The translations under genes and the position numbers were made by a program. Shown here in pieces: positions 47,562-59,200 of a DNA stretch of 64,000 nucleotides. This DNA comes from Lineus longissimus. Taxonomy: Eukaryota; Nemertea; Pilidiophora; Heteronemertea; Lineidae. Where the stretch lies: the NCBI RefSeq assembly GCF_910592395.1, contig NC_088318.1, positions 4,486,756-4,550,755 of the forward strand, read 5' to 3'. The notes beneath the pieces were generated by a model. That model did no database searches and had not been told where the DNA came from. It saw only the letters and a list, made by a program, of their open reading frames with translations. How positions within the stretch are numbered: the stretch's first letter is position 1; every line of letters starts with the position of its first letter.

Positions 47562-47800
47562 TGATAGCCGCCTATGAACTTTCGTGGTATCACACAAGTC
47601 GGTTTTTAAAGCCAATTCGCCAAGCCTTCCATAATCTCCTTGTTTAGCAATATTCCACAAAATCATAAGCTGCGGGCATTACATTACTTTAAAAAGGAAG
47701 TAAGCGCCGCTTCCCGATTGCAACTGCGAGGATGCTCATGACTAGCCATGATGCATGTTAGCCAAGTATCGTTCTATAATGCATTTTCATTAGAAATGAC
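47562..47800. repeat. Diverged direct duplication, copy 2
   Basis: The second copy of 47161-47400, about 400 bp downstream, roughly 75% identical by eye. A hAT-like element sits just after it. Confidence 0.6.
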
Positions 47801-47831
47801 GCCGCTATTCATGACATTATAGCAAGTATTC

Positions 47832-48348
47832 CAGGGGCGGACCCAGCCGCGCTAGATAGGGGGGGGGGGGGGGGGGCGCATCCCCCCTACTCTCGCCTTC
47901 GACACGTTTTGACCGTGGGGTCTGGGGGCCCTCCCCCAGAAAAGTTTTTGAGATTTAAGTGCCTTTAGATGCGTTTTCCTCGCATCTGACAACAACTTAC
48001 AGGTTTCGTTTGCCTGAAACAAATGATTGTTTTCTAACACGGGTTTTAGTTATTTTTTGTACTGACAGAAACAAAGCGTGCTATTTCTTGAGTTTGAAAC
48101 TTAATTTATATAATGGAAAGTGCCAAAAACTTGAGACATTCTGCAACTTTCGTTTTTCCGAAATGATACTGCGATATCTACCTGAGCGAGCCGGGGCGGA
48201 GCCTTTCGAACGCGGGAAAGTATCATTAGAGCACGAAGATGCAAACCTATAGCCAGTCGCACAGTAGTTCAAGCAGGGCGTGGTAGTAAATAACTAGTCG
48301 GTGCGCCCCCCCCCCCCCCCCCCCACCCCTTCCTTGGACCCGCACCTG
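47832..48348. mobile_element. hAT-like non-autonomous element with long G and C runs
   Basis: The left end CAGGGGCGGACCCAG and the right end, reverse complement CAGGTGCGGGTCCA, match the CAGGGGCGGAYCCA ends common to hAT transposons. GTATTC occurs on both flanks (47826-47831 and 48348-48353), a possible remnant of the 8-bp target duplication. Near the ends lie about 18-20 G (from 47859) and about 20 C (from 48306) in inverted arrangement. No transposase is present. Confidence 0.72.
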
Positions 48349-50089
48349 TATTCACAACGACAGTCCTTAGCACAAGATAAAACTAGTCCAGGATTGGATC
48401 AGGGCCCGGTGATAAACTAACACCCGGGCGTCATAGATCTACAATGTATTCCTATAGGTAGAAGTCGACTTACATCTCCATGTACTTGGTAGCAGTCTCC
48501 ACGTACGTTCAGAAATGGTGATTTAAAAAAGGTTTGTAAGGAGGATAACCATTTAAGTAGAACGTTGGATGCAATAAACTAACGTTGCTGCAGGGGACGT
48601 TAAAACGCCCATGTAATGTAATCTATTGCATTTTTTCAGATGTTTCATTTTATTTATTTTAGATGGCACAGTTATGCCAATAAACGTTCGCATGAAGTGT
48701 GAATCACTCAGAGCTGTCGGCGTCTAATGGATTTTAAAAGTACATTATTGGGTTCTCTTTCCTTATCAATCACGTCAATATTGGCAATATTTACCACAGT
48801 TTCTGAAAGGGACATGTTTGCGTGCGTTACAGCGGTGGACCAACATCCGTAGTAATTAAAAACTGCCGCCATTCTAGGAGGAAGACACCATCGGCAGTAA
48901 GCTTTGCATATCAGAGAATAAGCCAGCGCCATGGAAAGATTGACAGTTCCGGATTTTGCTTAGAATCACGTCAATAAGTTGATATTAAATGTATTAATCA
49001 TGGATACACTATTCATACATTGAGGAACACGTAACGGTGAAAATTAATCGTGGGTTTCGTTCGGTCGACGTAATACCTCAAGAGCATGAGCCGGGATTTC
49101 GAAAGGAATTGTCGTTTTCAAAAAATACAGGGCGCAATTGCGGTTGATTTCAGAAAATGTCGTTCGGATCAAGGGCTTTTCTCGGTGAATGTCAACGCTT
49201 CCTCTCCAAATCGGTGTTTTTTTTCCGGTATTCACAAACTACCTCCCCCTCGGCGCGGCCAATACTTGGCGTTGCCTGTAATATTCGTATCATATTTCTA
49301 TCATGGTATTTTCGCCATTGTCATCGCTGATGCTGCCAATATCGAAGATGGAATGTCCCACCATACCTTGACGACACATTATGTACTGACTTGGGTTGAA
49401 CTCCATCGCTACGGGAAATAATCATACAAACACGGGATAATTATACAAATGTACATGACACGGGCAAAAACCCATCGATTAGTACATGTAATAGGTTTTT
49501 GATACGGGAAGTAATCCACATGTACTGCTCGTCCCAATGTAATCGACCCAACCTATCATAAGATACAGATTATTTCCATTACTCACGCCAGTAATTCGTT
49601 TGGTCTCACCCGAAATTGTCTCAGCTCCCTCCGTGTCGTATTCTTCCAGTCGCGGAATTAATGAAAATGTTATGATATGCATTCAGCCGATAGACTCATC
49701 AATCAATTATTGCACGTAGCCCGGCGGCCTAACGAGCCATTTTGTGATGCTTTTCATACGATTATTGGTAATAGTTGGTGGGGTGGGGTGACCTCTTGCT
49801 GACCTTTACAACACTATTGGAGCTACCTGTAGCTTCTGGGTCAAGATTTTGAACCAAGTTGGTCACGACTCGGAGCTGACCAAATCATGCCAGACAGGAC
49901 TCCTGCAACAAAAATTGCGCAACAAAAATCCAAGAAATTAAGGTGCACGTTTCTCCTTCGCCAGTGACCCTCAGGATCTCCATTCCAGGTTATTTTGTTT
50001 CCGAATGAAACACCCCAGCTGTTAACTATCAGAGCAGTGTCCAATTGCTATGTTCGACTACTAAACAGATTCCCTTTTTGTACTTGCAG
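48349..50089. other. Non-coding stretch upstream of the receptor gene
   Basis: A 111-codon frame at 49086-49421 has no domain resemblance. A plausible splice acceptor (TTTTTGTACTTGCAG) ends at 50089, so a 5' untranslated exon of the receptor may lie upstream. Confidence 0.4.
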
Positions 50090-50104
50090 ATGAAGACTCA
50101 AACC

Positions 50105-50125
50105 ATGCCTCGATCTTTAGAATAA
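50105..50125 (+). promoter_or_regulatory. Short upstream ORF in receptor 5' leader
   Basis: ATG CCT CGA TCT TTA GAA TAA lies 38 bases before the receptor start. If the leader starts at the acceptor near 50089, this 6-codon frame would be scanned first and could dampen translation. Confidence 0.4.
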
Positions 50126-50162
50126 CGAGGCATCTACTCTACGGCCACACGAAGGAGCAGCC

Positions 50163-51338
50163 ATGATGTTTACAAAGTTCACCCAATCAATCAGCGCCCT
50201 CACGACCATGGAAGACTCGGCCACGCGGTCACATGGTATCATACTTCTGAACAACACGAACGACACTAGACGGAGCCAGGAGTCTGTTTTCATTTTCCCA
50301 ATGGCGCAGAGCATCCTGATTCTGATACTCTGCGCAATAATGGTCATCGTGACTGTCGCCGGGAACAGCTTAGTAATAGTTGCCTTCGCTCTTGACAGAA
50401 ATCTTCGCCAGTTTAGTAATTTCCTAATTTTAAACCTAGCCATTACGGATTTTGTTGTAGGGCTGTTCTGCATCCCACCGTATGTGCCTTATCTTTTGAC
50501 GGGAAACTGGCCTTTCGGGCGTGGATTCTGCATATTTTGGCTAGTAAGTGACTACGTAACACCTTTGGCCTCAAGTTGGTCAGTTCTTATGATCTCAGTA
50601 GACAGATACCTAAGTGTCCGATTTGCCCTTTCCTACAGGGCCAAACAGACAAACAACCTAGTGACGCTATTCATGTTACTTCCATGGATCATTGGGATAC
50701 TTGTTTATGGCCCTGCCATAGTTTTCTGGGAGCACTGGTCGGGATCACGTGAGGCACATCCAGGAGAATGTTTTGTCGAATTCCGGTCGCACCTTCCCTA
50801 TCTTCTATTCGGCTCAGCAATTGAATTCATCATTCCGTTCATCACAACCACGGTAATAAATCTTTTAATCTACGAAAATATCCGTAAAAGGACGCGGCAA
50901 AAAGAACTCATGAATATGCAGATACGGGCCAACGCGGCGCTCTCTAACGGCCGTGATGCGAACTCTGTTTTATTACAAAATGGCGCCTCTGATAAAGACA
51001 GCAATCGAAGATTGCACAAGGATAAAAAGACTGCGAAAGCTATAGCAATAATCATCGTTGTCTTCGGGATATGTTGGGGACCTTTTGAAATCCTCTCCCT
51101 TGTTTCGTCCCTTTGTAAAGACTGTATCCACCCTGTGATATTTGAGATTTCCTTCTGGTTATTGTGGATTAACTCGACAATGAATCCATTGCTTTACCCT
51201 TTCACACATAAACAATTCCGGATGGCCTTCTATAAATTGTTGTGTAAAACTTTCAATAAACTGCGCCGTATTGAGCCTGTGCATTCGACCAGCATGACTG
51301 ATGAACCATCACGCCTGTCGAGAATAACGTATAGTTAA
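50163..51338 (+). CDS. Class A aminergic GPCR, histamine H3-like receptor, intronless CDS
   Basis: A 391-residue plasma-membrane receptor with seven hydrophobic helices. Key residues: N68 (1.50), D96 (2.50), C123 (3.25) and C203 for the loop disulphide, D130 (3.32, amine anchor), DRY at 147-149, W175 (4.50), E221 (5.46), P225 (5.50), CWGP at 304-307 and NPLLY at 341-345. E5.46 in a xxEFxxPF context and SFWLLWxNSxxNPxLYP in helix 7 are marks of vertebrate H3/H4 receptors, which are Gi-coupled. The third loop (about 238-290) is shorter than in mammalian H3. Possible N-glycans are at N30 and N33, and a palmitoyl Cys is at 361. The second Met (M16, 50208) has the better start context (ACCATGG), so the protein may be 376 residues. 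The ligand is inferred, and another monoamine is possible. Confidence 0.92.
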   Translation: MMFTKFTQSISALTTMEDSATRSHGIILLNNTNDTRRSQESVFIFPMAQSILILILCAIMVIVTVAGNSLVIVAFALDRNLRQFSNFLILNLAITDFVVGLFCIPPYVPYLLTGNWPFGRGFCIFWLVSDYVTPLASSWSVLMISVDRYLSVRFALSYRAKQTNNLVTLFMLLPWIIGILVYGPAIVFWEHWSGSREAHPGECFVEFRSHLPYLLFGSAIEFIIPFITTTVINLLIYENIRKRTRQKELMNMQIRANAALSNGRDANSVLLQNGASDKDSNRRLHKDKKTAKAIAIIIVVFGICWGPFEILSLVSSLCKDCIHPVIFEISFWLLWINSTMNPLLYPFTHKQFRMAFYKLLCKTFNKLRRIEPVHSTSMTDEPSRLSRITYS

Positions 51339-51655
51339 ACAGGTTTTTGACGGATAGATCAGAGCAATCAAATCTCTCGATATTGACTGCATGTTATTAC
51401 AAATGTATACGTGTACCGTTCGCCAGGCTGGACTGTCAATTATTTATGTATGTATATATTTCTAACGATCTAAACCGAAGCTGATGTCTGTGTTTTGAAA
51501 GAGAAAAATTAGGAGGGAGACAGGGTCGATATAAGTGTGATACGATACAATGTGTTATTCTTTCGCAGCGCACCATTCCTCAGAATCATGGCATGTATTG
51601 TTTTCAAGTTCTTACAATTGCGTCAGTTCACTCTTAGAATTGAGCTGAGGGTTTT
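51339..51655. other. Receptor 3' flank
   Basis: AT-rich, no canonical AATAAA close to the stop. No other feature was seen. Confidence 0.4.
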
Positions 51656-51813
51656 TGGCCAACACAAATATGCACCTCTTATTAGAGGTTTTTCGGTAAA
51701 AAGAAAAAAAATCCTAATGGTTTCTAAAATTCTGAAAGATTCTGAGGATCTCCAGGGTTTTTTCTCTTGCTGAAAAATGTGTTGTAAGGGATGCATATTT
51801 GTGTTGGCTGAAT
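51656..51813. mobile_element. ~158-bp inverted-repeat MITE
   Basis: TTGGCCAACACAAATATGCA at the left is matched by the reverse complement of the right end (TTCAGCCAACACAAATATGC), with the pairing extending into CCTCTTA / CCCTTA. No coding capacity. Confidence 0.65.
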
Positions 51814-52030
51814 GATCAATCAAGATGATTGACTTCAATAAGAAAGTAGGCACGTTCTTTGTAAAACGTATCAGCCTACATCATGTATGTTGTTTTCGGA
51901 CGATTTTCACATCTCCAGTACTCAATCGCTGCACTATTTTGCTTGTGAATACAAGAATCTTTCAATTTGAATTTTATCAAAGGATTCTGTTTATACTTAA
52001 TGCTTTGAAATTAACCTTTCTCTGGCAGAC

Positions 52031-52059
52031 CTGAAGAAGACTCCGTAAGAGTGTCGAAA
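52031..52059 (+). other. Hammerhead-like half motif, third copy
   Basis: CTGAAGA, an imperfect GACTC/GAGTGTC stem, then GAAAGC: the same layout as at 37159 and 35034 (minus). It probably marks the tail of another Penelope-type insertion. No endonuclease remnant was recognised beside it. Confidence 0.4.
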
Positions 52060-52837
52060 GCTTGCCACAACAAATTGTTGTTAATTTACCAAAAAAAAAG
52101 ATTTTTATTATTTGTAAATGCACATACGTGTTCTTTCTTTCTGACGGAGTGCAACATCAACAGTAACAGTATATCATCCCCAGACGAGCATGGACAAAAC
52201 AAGGGCAAGCGGCCAGCCGTGGGTGGCCTCATTTCGACCGATATACCTATGTATCAAACCTAGCTGCATATTATGTATCCGCCAGTCATCGTTGATTGCG
52301 TTGACCTCAGGTCAAAGCGACTTGGTGTGCTCCAGATCTGCGAGAAATCAAATCGTCATCAAATTTACTTTTATAGTTTTAATCATTCCAATTTACAGCT
52401 GATAGCGTCCGAGTTTAAAAGTATATTGCACAGGCTTCGAAGAATTATTTCTCTTCCGTACACAAGTATACTCTTTCATGTCTTGTGTTGGAGGATCGAA
52501 TCCCTGGTCTATTTTTCCCACAGTTAAGACAATCCCAAACGTGGGCGTTTTCCGAAGCCGTTCAAAATGAGTTAAGGAGTTGTTTGAAAACCACCTCGTG
52601 AAGAAGCACCATATCAGCAAAGGATTATGTTGTGTTTAAGATAGTGTAATGGCTTGTCCAGGCACAATACAATTTGACGGTCACATTGATAACCAATCAG
52701 CCACTTACCGACCTAAATAATGAATTGAGGTCGACTAGTTTATAATTGATCTTTGTAATAAAATAGGATGGTTATTATTGCTCTTAATTCTAAATTAGTG
52801 TGATTGTTTATTATTTCACCGGCATCAAACTGAAATT
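52060..52837. other. Region between receptor and SLC22 gene
   Basis: No exon was recognised. The 150 bp before the SLC22 ATG are AT-rich; no clear TATA or Inr could be fixed. Confidence 0.4.
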
Positions 52838-53209
52838 ATGGGACAGTTAGATTCAGATTCAGAGGCTGAGGACGTCGCGGGATCGAGCGATATGCCAAGG
52901 ACGTACCGTGAATCGATCAGCATCGAAAGGCCAACTTTCGAGAACAAGGTCTTGGAGGCGGTTGGTCAGTTCGGCCCGTACCAAAGATGGATCTTCGCCA
53001 TTTTGACCTTGGTCGACATGCCGGCCGGAATGAGTATGTTGTATTTCATATTCGCTAATGCCAATCCTGGCACTAGGTGTCGCCTGTATCAGGATAATGT
53101 GACGTATGACAATAACTTCACGATAGGTGGCGACATAGCATGTGAGGTGAATGGGTCAAAGTGCATCGAGTATGAATACAGCGATGAGTACACGTCTATC
53201 ATTACTGAG
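52838..53209 (+). CDS. SLC22A: SLC22 exon 1
   Basis: Encodes residues 1-124: an acidic N-terminus, [14 protein letters not shown], helix 1, and the extracellular loop with three Cys and Asn glycosylation sites. The donor GTAGGT starts at 53210 and the exon ends in phase 0. Confidence 0.93.
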
Positions 53210-56200
53210 GTAGGTGACGCAATTTGATGTCAACACGTTTTCAAAATGGTCGTTTTACCGTATATACTGAAGCCTTTGACGGAAGCTCGCGATTCTACAA
53301 CCATTCGTGGAATTATAATTCCTTGTCACTTTGCTCCGGGGGAACTTGTTCCAAAACCAGCACACGGTCTTTAAACGTGAAGGCGAAAATACAATCCAAA
53401 GACGGCATTCGAACAGATTGTCTGTCATTCGAGGAGACGCCATAGGCTAACGTGCAGGGATAGGCCAACCGAGATTATCATGTAGTCAAATATAACCATT
53501 GAGAGTGCTCCATCCATGGCTCAATGCTACCATAATGATAAGTTACTTGACTTAAACCCCGTGTACTCCAAGTGAAGCGTATAGGTCGCCACTTCCTGCG
53601 TGTCCTTGGCAGTTCTCTAATAACTTCGGCTCCAGTGCTCCATCCTTAGCTAAATGTTACATGTACCATGATGATAGTCTGTTCGGAAATAATTTTGGAT
53701 ATGAGCCAGTCTGAGCTAGCCAATCTTCTTGTTATCTCATTATTCTTTGCATTCTTTTTAGTGGGACCTCGTCTGCGACTATAACTTCATCCCTAAGTTG
53801 ACCATCAGTATTCAGTTCGTCGGCCTGATCATTGGAGCAGGGGTTTCTGCCCAGATCGCTGATCTGTACGGAAGGAAGAAGGTCATAGTCACCGTGTGCT
53901 GTATGATGATTCTAGCTCAGACGCTGGTTGGATGCTCAAGCAGCTGGGTAGTTTATGCTGTCATGCGATTTTTCGTTGGACTTTTTGCTGGTAAGAATAA
54001 AAATGCTTAACGGACCAATGCATCACAGAGCTGTCCGCTGCACATCAGTCACTTCAACACTACAGTAGCTGTGCCCATCATTAGCTAGCACGGAAAAATT
54101 CTAAATCTGACTGAATTATCACGCTTTCCGATTTTAATCCCGATCAGGGTCACGAACGGCGAACTACGAAGTAATGTTAAATTATTTTATCAAATGCAAT
54201 TTTTGAGTTTCTCGTGCTATTGGACAGGTTTCGCAACCGCAATGGAGATCTACAAACCGTGAAATCAGAAGTCTGTTAATAGTGAGGTTTCGCAACCACC
54301 TGGTTATGCCCTACGACGACGTTTATCTATTGTTCGGGTGAACTCACACAATAGATAAACGTCGTCGTAGGGCCTAACCTGGTGGTTGCAAAACCTCACT
54401 AATATGCTGAATTGACGACTTCTTGAACAACTTAGTATAGAAGATATTTGACGAGTGTCATGCAAATAAATTAGCACAGGACATTTTGTGACACGATACA
54501 CATTCGTAGTCCGTAGTTTGTCGTTCGTAGATGTTGCAAAACCTGCTTATCAATCATAAAAAACAGAATTGCCAGTGTCAAGTTGCGTAAAGGAAATAGT
54601 GTAGGGCCCGATGACACCGCATACCTTCGTAATCCGTCGTTACTTTCAAGCAACGTGGCCAGAATTTCAAGACAGTCGATAAATAATGCATTATGTGATA
54701 ACACTTACAACCCATTAGCGAACCATTCAACGGACAATATTCATCAATATTTTATTGCACTCAAAACAGGATGCCAGTCAGAATTGGATGCCATATTGCC
54801 AAATTAAATCTTGGTTCGTGAATAATAGATTTTCGTCTCTGTGTTACAGGTGGAGCTCTGTCCCTGTCTTTTGTCATGCCGATGGAATTCGTTGGCCCAA
54901 AGTGGCGAGCATTTTGCGGTCTTCTGGGTTCCTACAGCGTGGGACACGCCCTAATGTGCCTGGTCGCATATTTGACTCGGGATTGGAGGCATTTGAGCTT
55001 TATTACTGGGTCACTCTTTGCTCCCTTGCTGCTCGCGATAATTTTGTAAGTTGAAAAAGATTCAGCCAAATACAAACGCCATACATTCGCTGTACATTGT
55101 AGTTCGGAAATGTCGGCAAAGACCTTGAGAAAAAGGCACATACACGTACATTGTTGTAGGACAGATTAAAACGGCATCAGCCAAAGAAAGCGATACTCTC
55201 ATCACCGATTTGCAAATCGTTAAATCCTGAACGCTTTCTGAAATGATTATAAATATTGGAATATGAGTGATGATTATTATATATTTCGCAGGATTATGGT
55301 TACCAATCGTATAGCAATAACATCTACTGATAACCACTGCTTCTTCTGATGTTTGCGATCGATAAACTAATTGGTATTCGGAAATCAACTGTCTTAAACA
55401 TGTTAACTTCCACCTTACCCTCAGACAGAACCCTGTCTATAAGGAGGTCACAGTCACTCTATTCCTTTACTTCAGTTTTGTTCCCGAAAGTCCCCGGTGG
55501 CTCATCCAAAAAGGTCGTTTTGACGAGGCGGAAGCGATCATACGAAAGATAGCCAAGTTCAACAGACGGGACCCACCAGACATGAGCGTTCTGAAAAGCA
55601 TCTGCGTCCTCGATGAAGAGGAAAGAGAAGCAGCCAGCAAACTCACGTACCTCGACTTATTCAAGACCAAAGAATTGGCTATACGATCCTTTGTAGTTAT
55701 GTTCATAACGTAAGTTCTTACAACAAAGTTGACAAAATGCGCCGGCGCTGGGCAAGTGTGTCACTACATATGCTCGGTGACTTGCCGGGGAAGTTGGTAT
55801 CTTTCTAACATGAGTGGGTGTAACGGTTCCTGGGAAGTCACTAAATGCTCGGTAACTTGCAGGGGGGAAGTTGGTATCTTTCTAACATGAGTGGGTGTCA
55901 CGGTTACTGGGAAGTCACTACATGCTCGGTAACTGGCCGGGGCAAGTTGGTATCTTTCTAACATGAGTGGGTGTAACGGTTACTGGGAAGTCCCTACATG
56001 CTCGGTAACTTGCCGGGGGAAGTTGGTATCTTTCTAACATGAGTGGGTGTAACGATTACTGGGAAGTCACTACATGCTCGGTAACTTGCCGGGGGAAGTT
56101 GGTATCTTTCTAACATGAGTGGGTCTAACGGTTCCTGGGAAGTCACTAAATGCTCGGTAACTTGCCGGGGGAAGTTGGTATCTTTCTAACATGAGTGGGT

Positions 56201-59200
56201 GTAAATCTTTCTAACATGAGTGGGTGTAACGGTTCCTGGGAAGTCACTACATGCTCGGTGACTTGCCGGGGGAAGTTGGTATCTTTCTAACATGAGTGGG
56301 TGTAACGGTTCCTGGGAAGTCACTACATGCTCGGTGACTTGCCGGGGGAAGTTGGTATCTTTCTAACATGAGTGGGTGTAACGGTTCCTGGGAAGTCACT
56401 ACATGCTCGGTGACTTGCCGGGGGAAGTTGGTATCTTTCTAACATGAGTGGGTGTAACGGTTACTGGGAAGTCACTACATGCTCGGTGACTTGCCGGGGG
56501 AAGTTGGTATCTTTCTAACATGAGTGGGTGTAACGGTTCCTGGAAAGTCACTAAATGCTCGGTAACTTGCAGGGGGGAAGTTGGTATCTTTCTAACATGA
56601 GTGGGTGTAACGGTTCCTGGAAAGTCACTAAATGCTCGGTAACTTGCAGGGGGGAAGTTGGTATCTTTCTAACATGAGTGGGTGTAACGGTTACTGGGAA
56701 GTCACTACATGCTCGGTAACTTGCCGGGGGAAGTTGGTATCTTTCTAACATGAGTGGGTGTAACGGTTACTGGGAAGTCCCTACATGCTCGGTAACTTGC
56801 CGGGGGAAGCTGGTATCTTTCTAACATGAGTTGGTGTAACGGTCACTGGGAAGTTGCCAAATTAAACAATTTGTCCGTGTCGCCACCACTAGCGGTTTTG
56901 ACAAGGTCGAGTAGGTAGCAGAGTGAATCGGCTGGTGTAGTTCTCTTCAAAATAATATCACGTTTGATACTTGTGCGGTCTTTTCTCCATATATCGTATT
57001 TTTATCCATGCAATTGATAAAGAGTGTCTTTAGCTGATGTTGTCGTTTTGATAGCCTTAGGGAAAGTGATTTTTTAACCTAGGACTGAGAAACGAAATTG
57101 TTTTTGGCGCCAATAACGTCATCAATGACGGATTTGGTGCGAAGTTCTAACTAGTGTTAAAATTGTTGTTTCAATTTCTTATTTCAGGTTTTCGTGCTCC
57201 GAGATGTACTATGGTATAATAGTGGCCATCAGCACCTACACCGGCAGTGTGTTCCTCAATGCATTGATATCAGCGCTCACTGTACTGCCTGTAAATTGGG
57301 TGTCCATACCAATTACTGAGTGGTACGTCCTAAGCCCCTCCTCGATTTTTTTGCTCGGCAACGAGCGTCCATCTGAACAATAACAACAACAACAACAATA
57401 GCGAGTGTCACCCCCTGTAGGAGGTTGGTAGGTCCTTTTACACACAAAGATAATCACACTGTAGTCGAAAGAAAAAAAATAATTGGTGCGTAAATTGACT
57501 CTGTGATGTACGGTGGCTGAGAAAGGACATCACATGATCTTTTTTCAACATGAAATTTTTTTTCAGGAAATGTCTCTCGAGCGATGGACTAATTTTCTCG
57601 ATCGCTCGATTTATTTCTTGAAAAAATATATGCCAACGTAGTGATGGATCGTGGGATGTATTAAAGATTCGGTGGGCGCGGAGATTCTTAAGCCTGTAGC
57701 TAATCGATATACATGTACTAACTGGTTTGGATGCATGGGCTGGTATCATAAACATGTTCATTTTAAAACACGCGTCTCACACGAATACGTCACGGAAAAA
57801 GAGTAATATAGTAAAAAAAACACGCAACTTTGCCACATTGGCGTGTTACTAACTTTGCATAAAATTAGAAACATACTCTCCTTTCCAGGCTCGGTCGAAA
57901 GAAGATGTTCCTGGTCTCTATATGTATTGGCACCGGTTGTATGTTTCTCATCATCATCTTGAACGCCACGGGCCACGTGGACAATCACCCGAAGATCGTC
58001 ACAGGATTGGCTCTGTTTGGCAAGGCAGCAATGACGTCGACATGGTCCGTTGTTGGCATATGCATGATTGAGACCTACCCGACGCTCATGAGGTTAGCAT
58101 CGACATCTCTCAAAACCAAACCTACACATTTTCGCGCCACCTTGATTTTTCGATTCACGAAAATTTCTGAACAAGTTATTTTCGCGATTTCGTTCACTCG
58201 AATCAGGATTATTCGGCGAGAGAAAAAACGCCCGTAAAGATTTAGCGGAGTGCAGTAATTTTACTGTAGTCACTGTCCTCCCGGTCGTCCTGTCCTACCG
58301 GCGTATTCGTCGTCAACGCATTGCGATTAATTACTTCGTGGGGAAACCAAAATGCTATAGATTGTAATCGGAGTGTTAAAATAAAAATGTGTACGAGAGA
58401 CTTCCTAAACTGGGTATGTTTCAAAAACGTTTCCTCGGGCAAAAATGTCCTAGCAAATCGACCGCAACTACATGTAGTGTTCATGTATATTCTATAGGGA
58501 TATGAAGCACCGCGGCCGGTTGTTTCCAACATCAATTTCATACAGGTTTCTCTAACCTGTATTATATAGCCTACAGACCTGAGTTTTATTCTTTATTCTG
58601 ACAGGACTCTTGTGTCAGGCGCCTCGAGCGTAAGTGGCAGAGTAGGGGGAATGATAGCGCCCCAGTTTGCCTATTTGGTGAGTATGATCGACACAGAGAC
58701 ATGTTCCTGAGATAAAAAGTGCATTACTTTAAAGATGGCCTTTACTGAAGACGACTTGTTAAAGGGCCTCATACACCACTCGCCACACTACATGTAGTAT
58801 TAATTAGCGCGCTGGTGTGCCACAGTAATGGGCCTGGTCTGGTTATCACTGAAAAATAATGCAAATGTACGATTGCCCATTCCATACTGAACTTCCAGTA
58901 GTATTGCCTCCGTAGCCTCCGTGCGTTGTCTGTAAGCCGGAGAAACAAGATGGCCTATTCACGATCACGTTGTCATGCGACGATATTTTTCCCCAAAATG
59001 CTTGAGTACCGTGCAAGCAGAGTCAATTGCGACGTTTTACCGTGGTCCACATACGGAACACTTATACTCTATATCTACGGAAGGTAAAGTTGATCACACA
59101 GTGTACATGCGAGCACCACTATGTACAAGCGTACAGCCATATACAGTCATGACGACAAAGACCAGGAGTCCATCCAATGAGCTATTCTTTTGCTATGCAG

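Noticed and set aside
49086-49421. 111-codon frame upstream of the receptor
   Set aside because: No domain resemblance and no supporting start, splice or repeat evidence.
55764-56855. CRISPR-like array
   Set aside because: Units are contiguous without unique spacers, inside an intron of an animal gene; a minisatellite.
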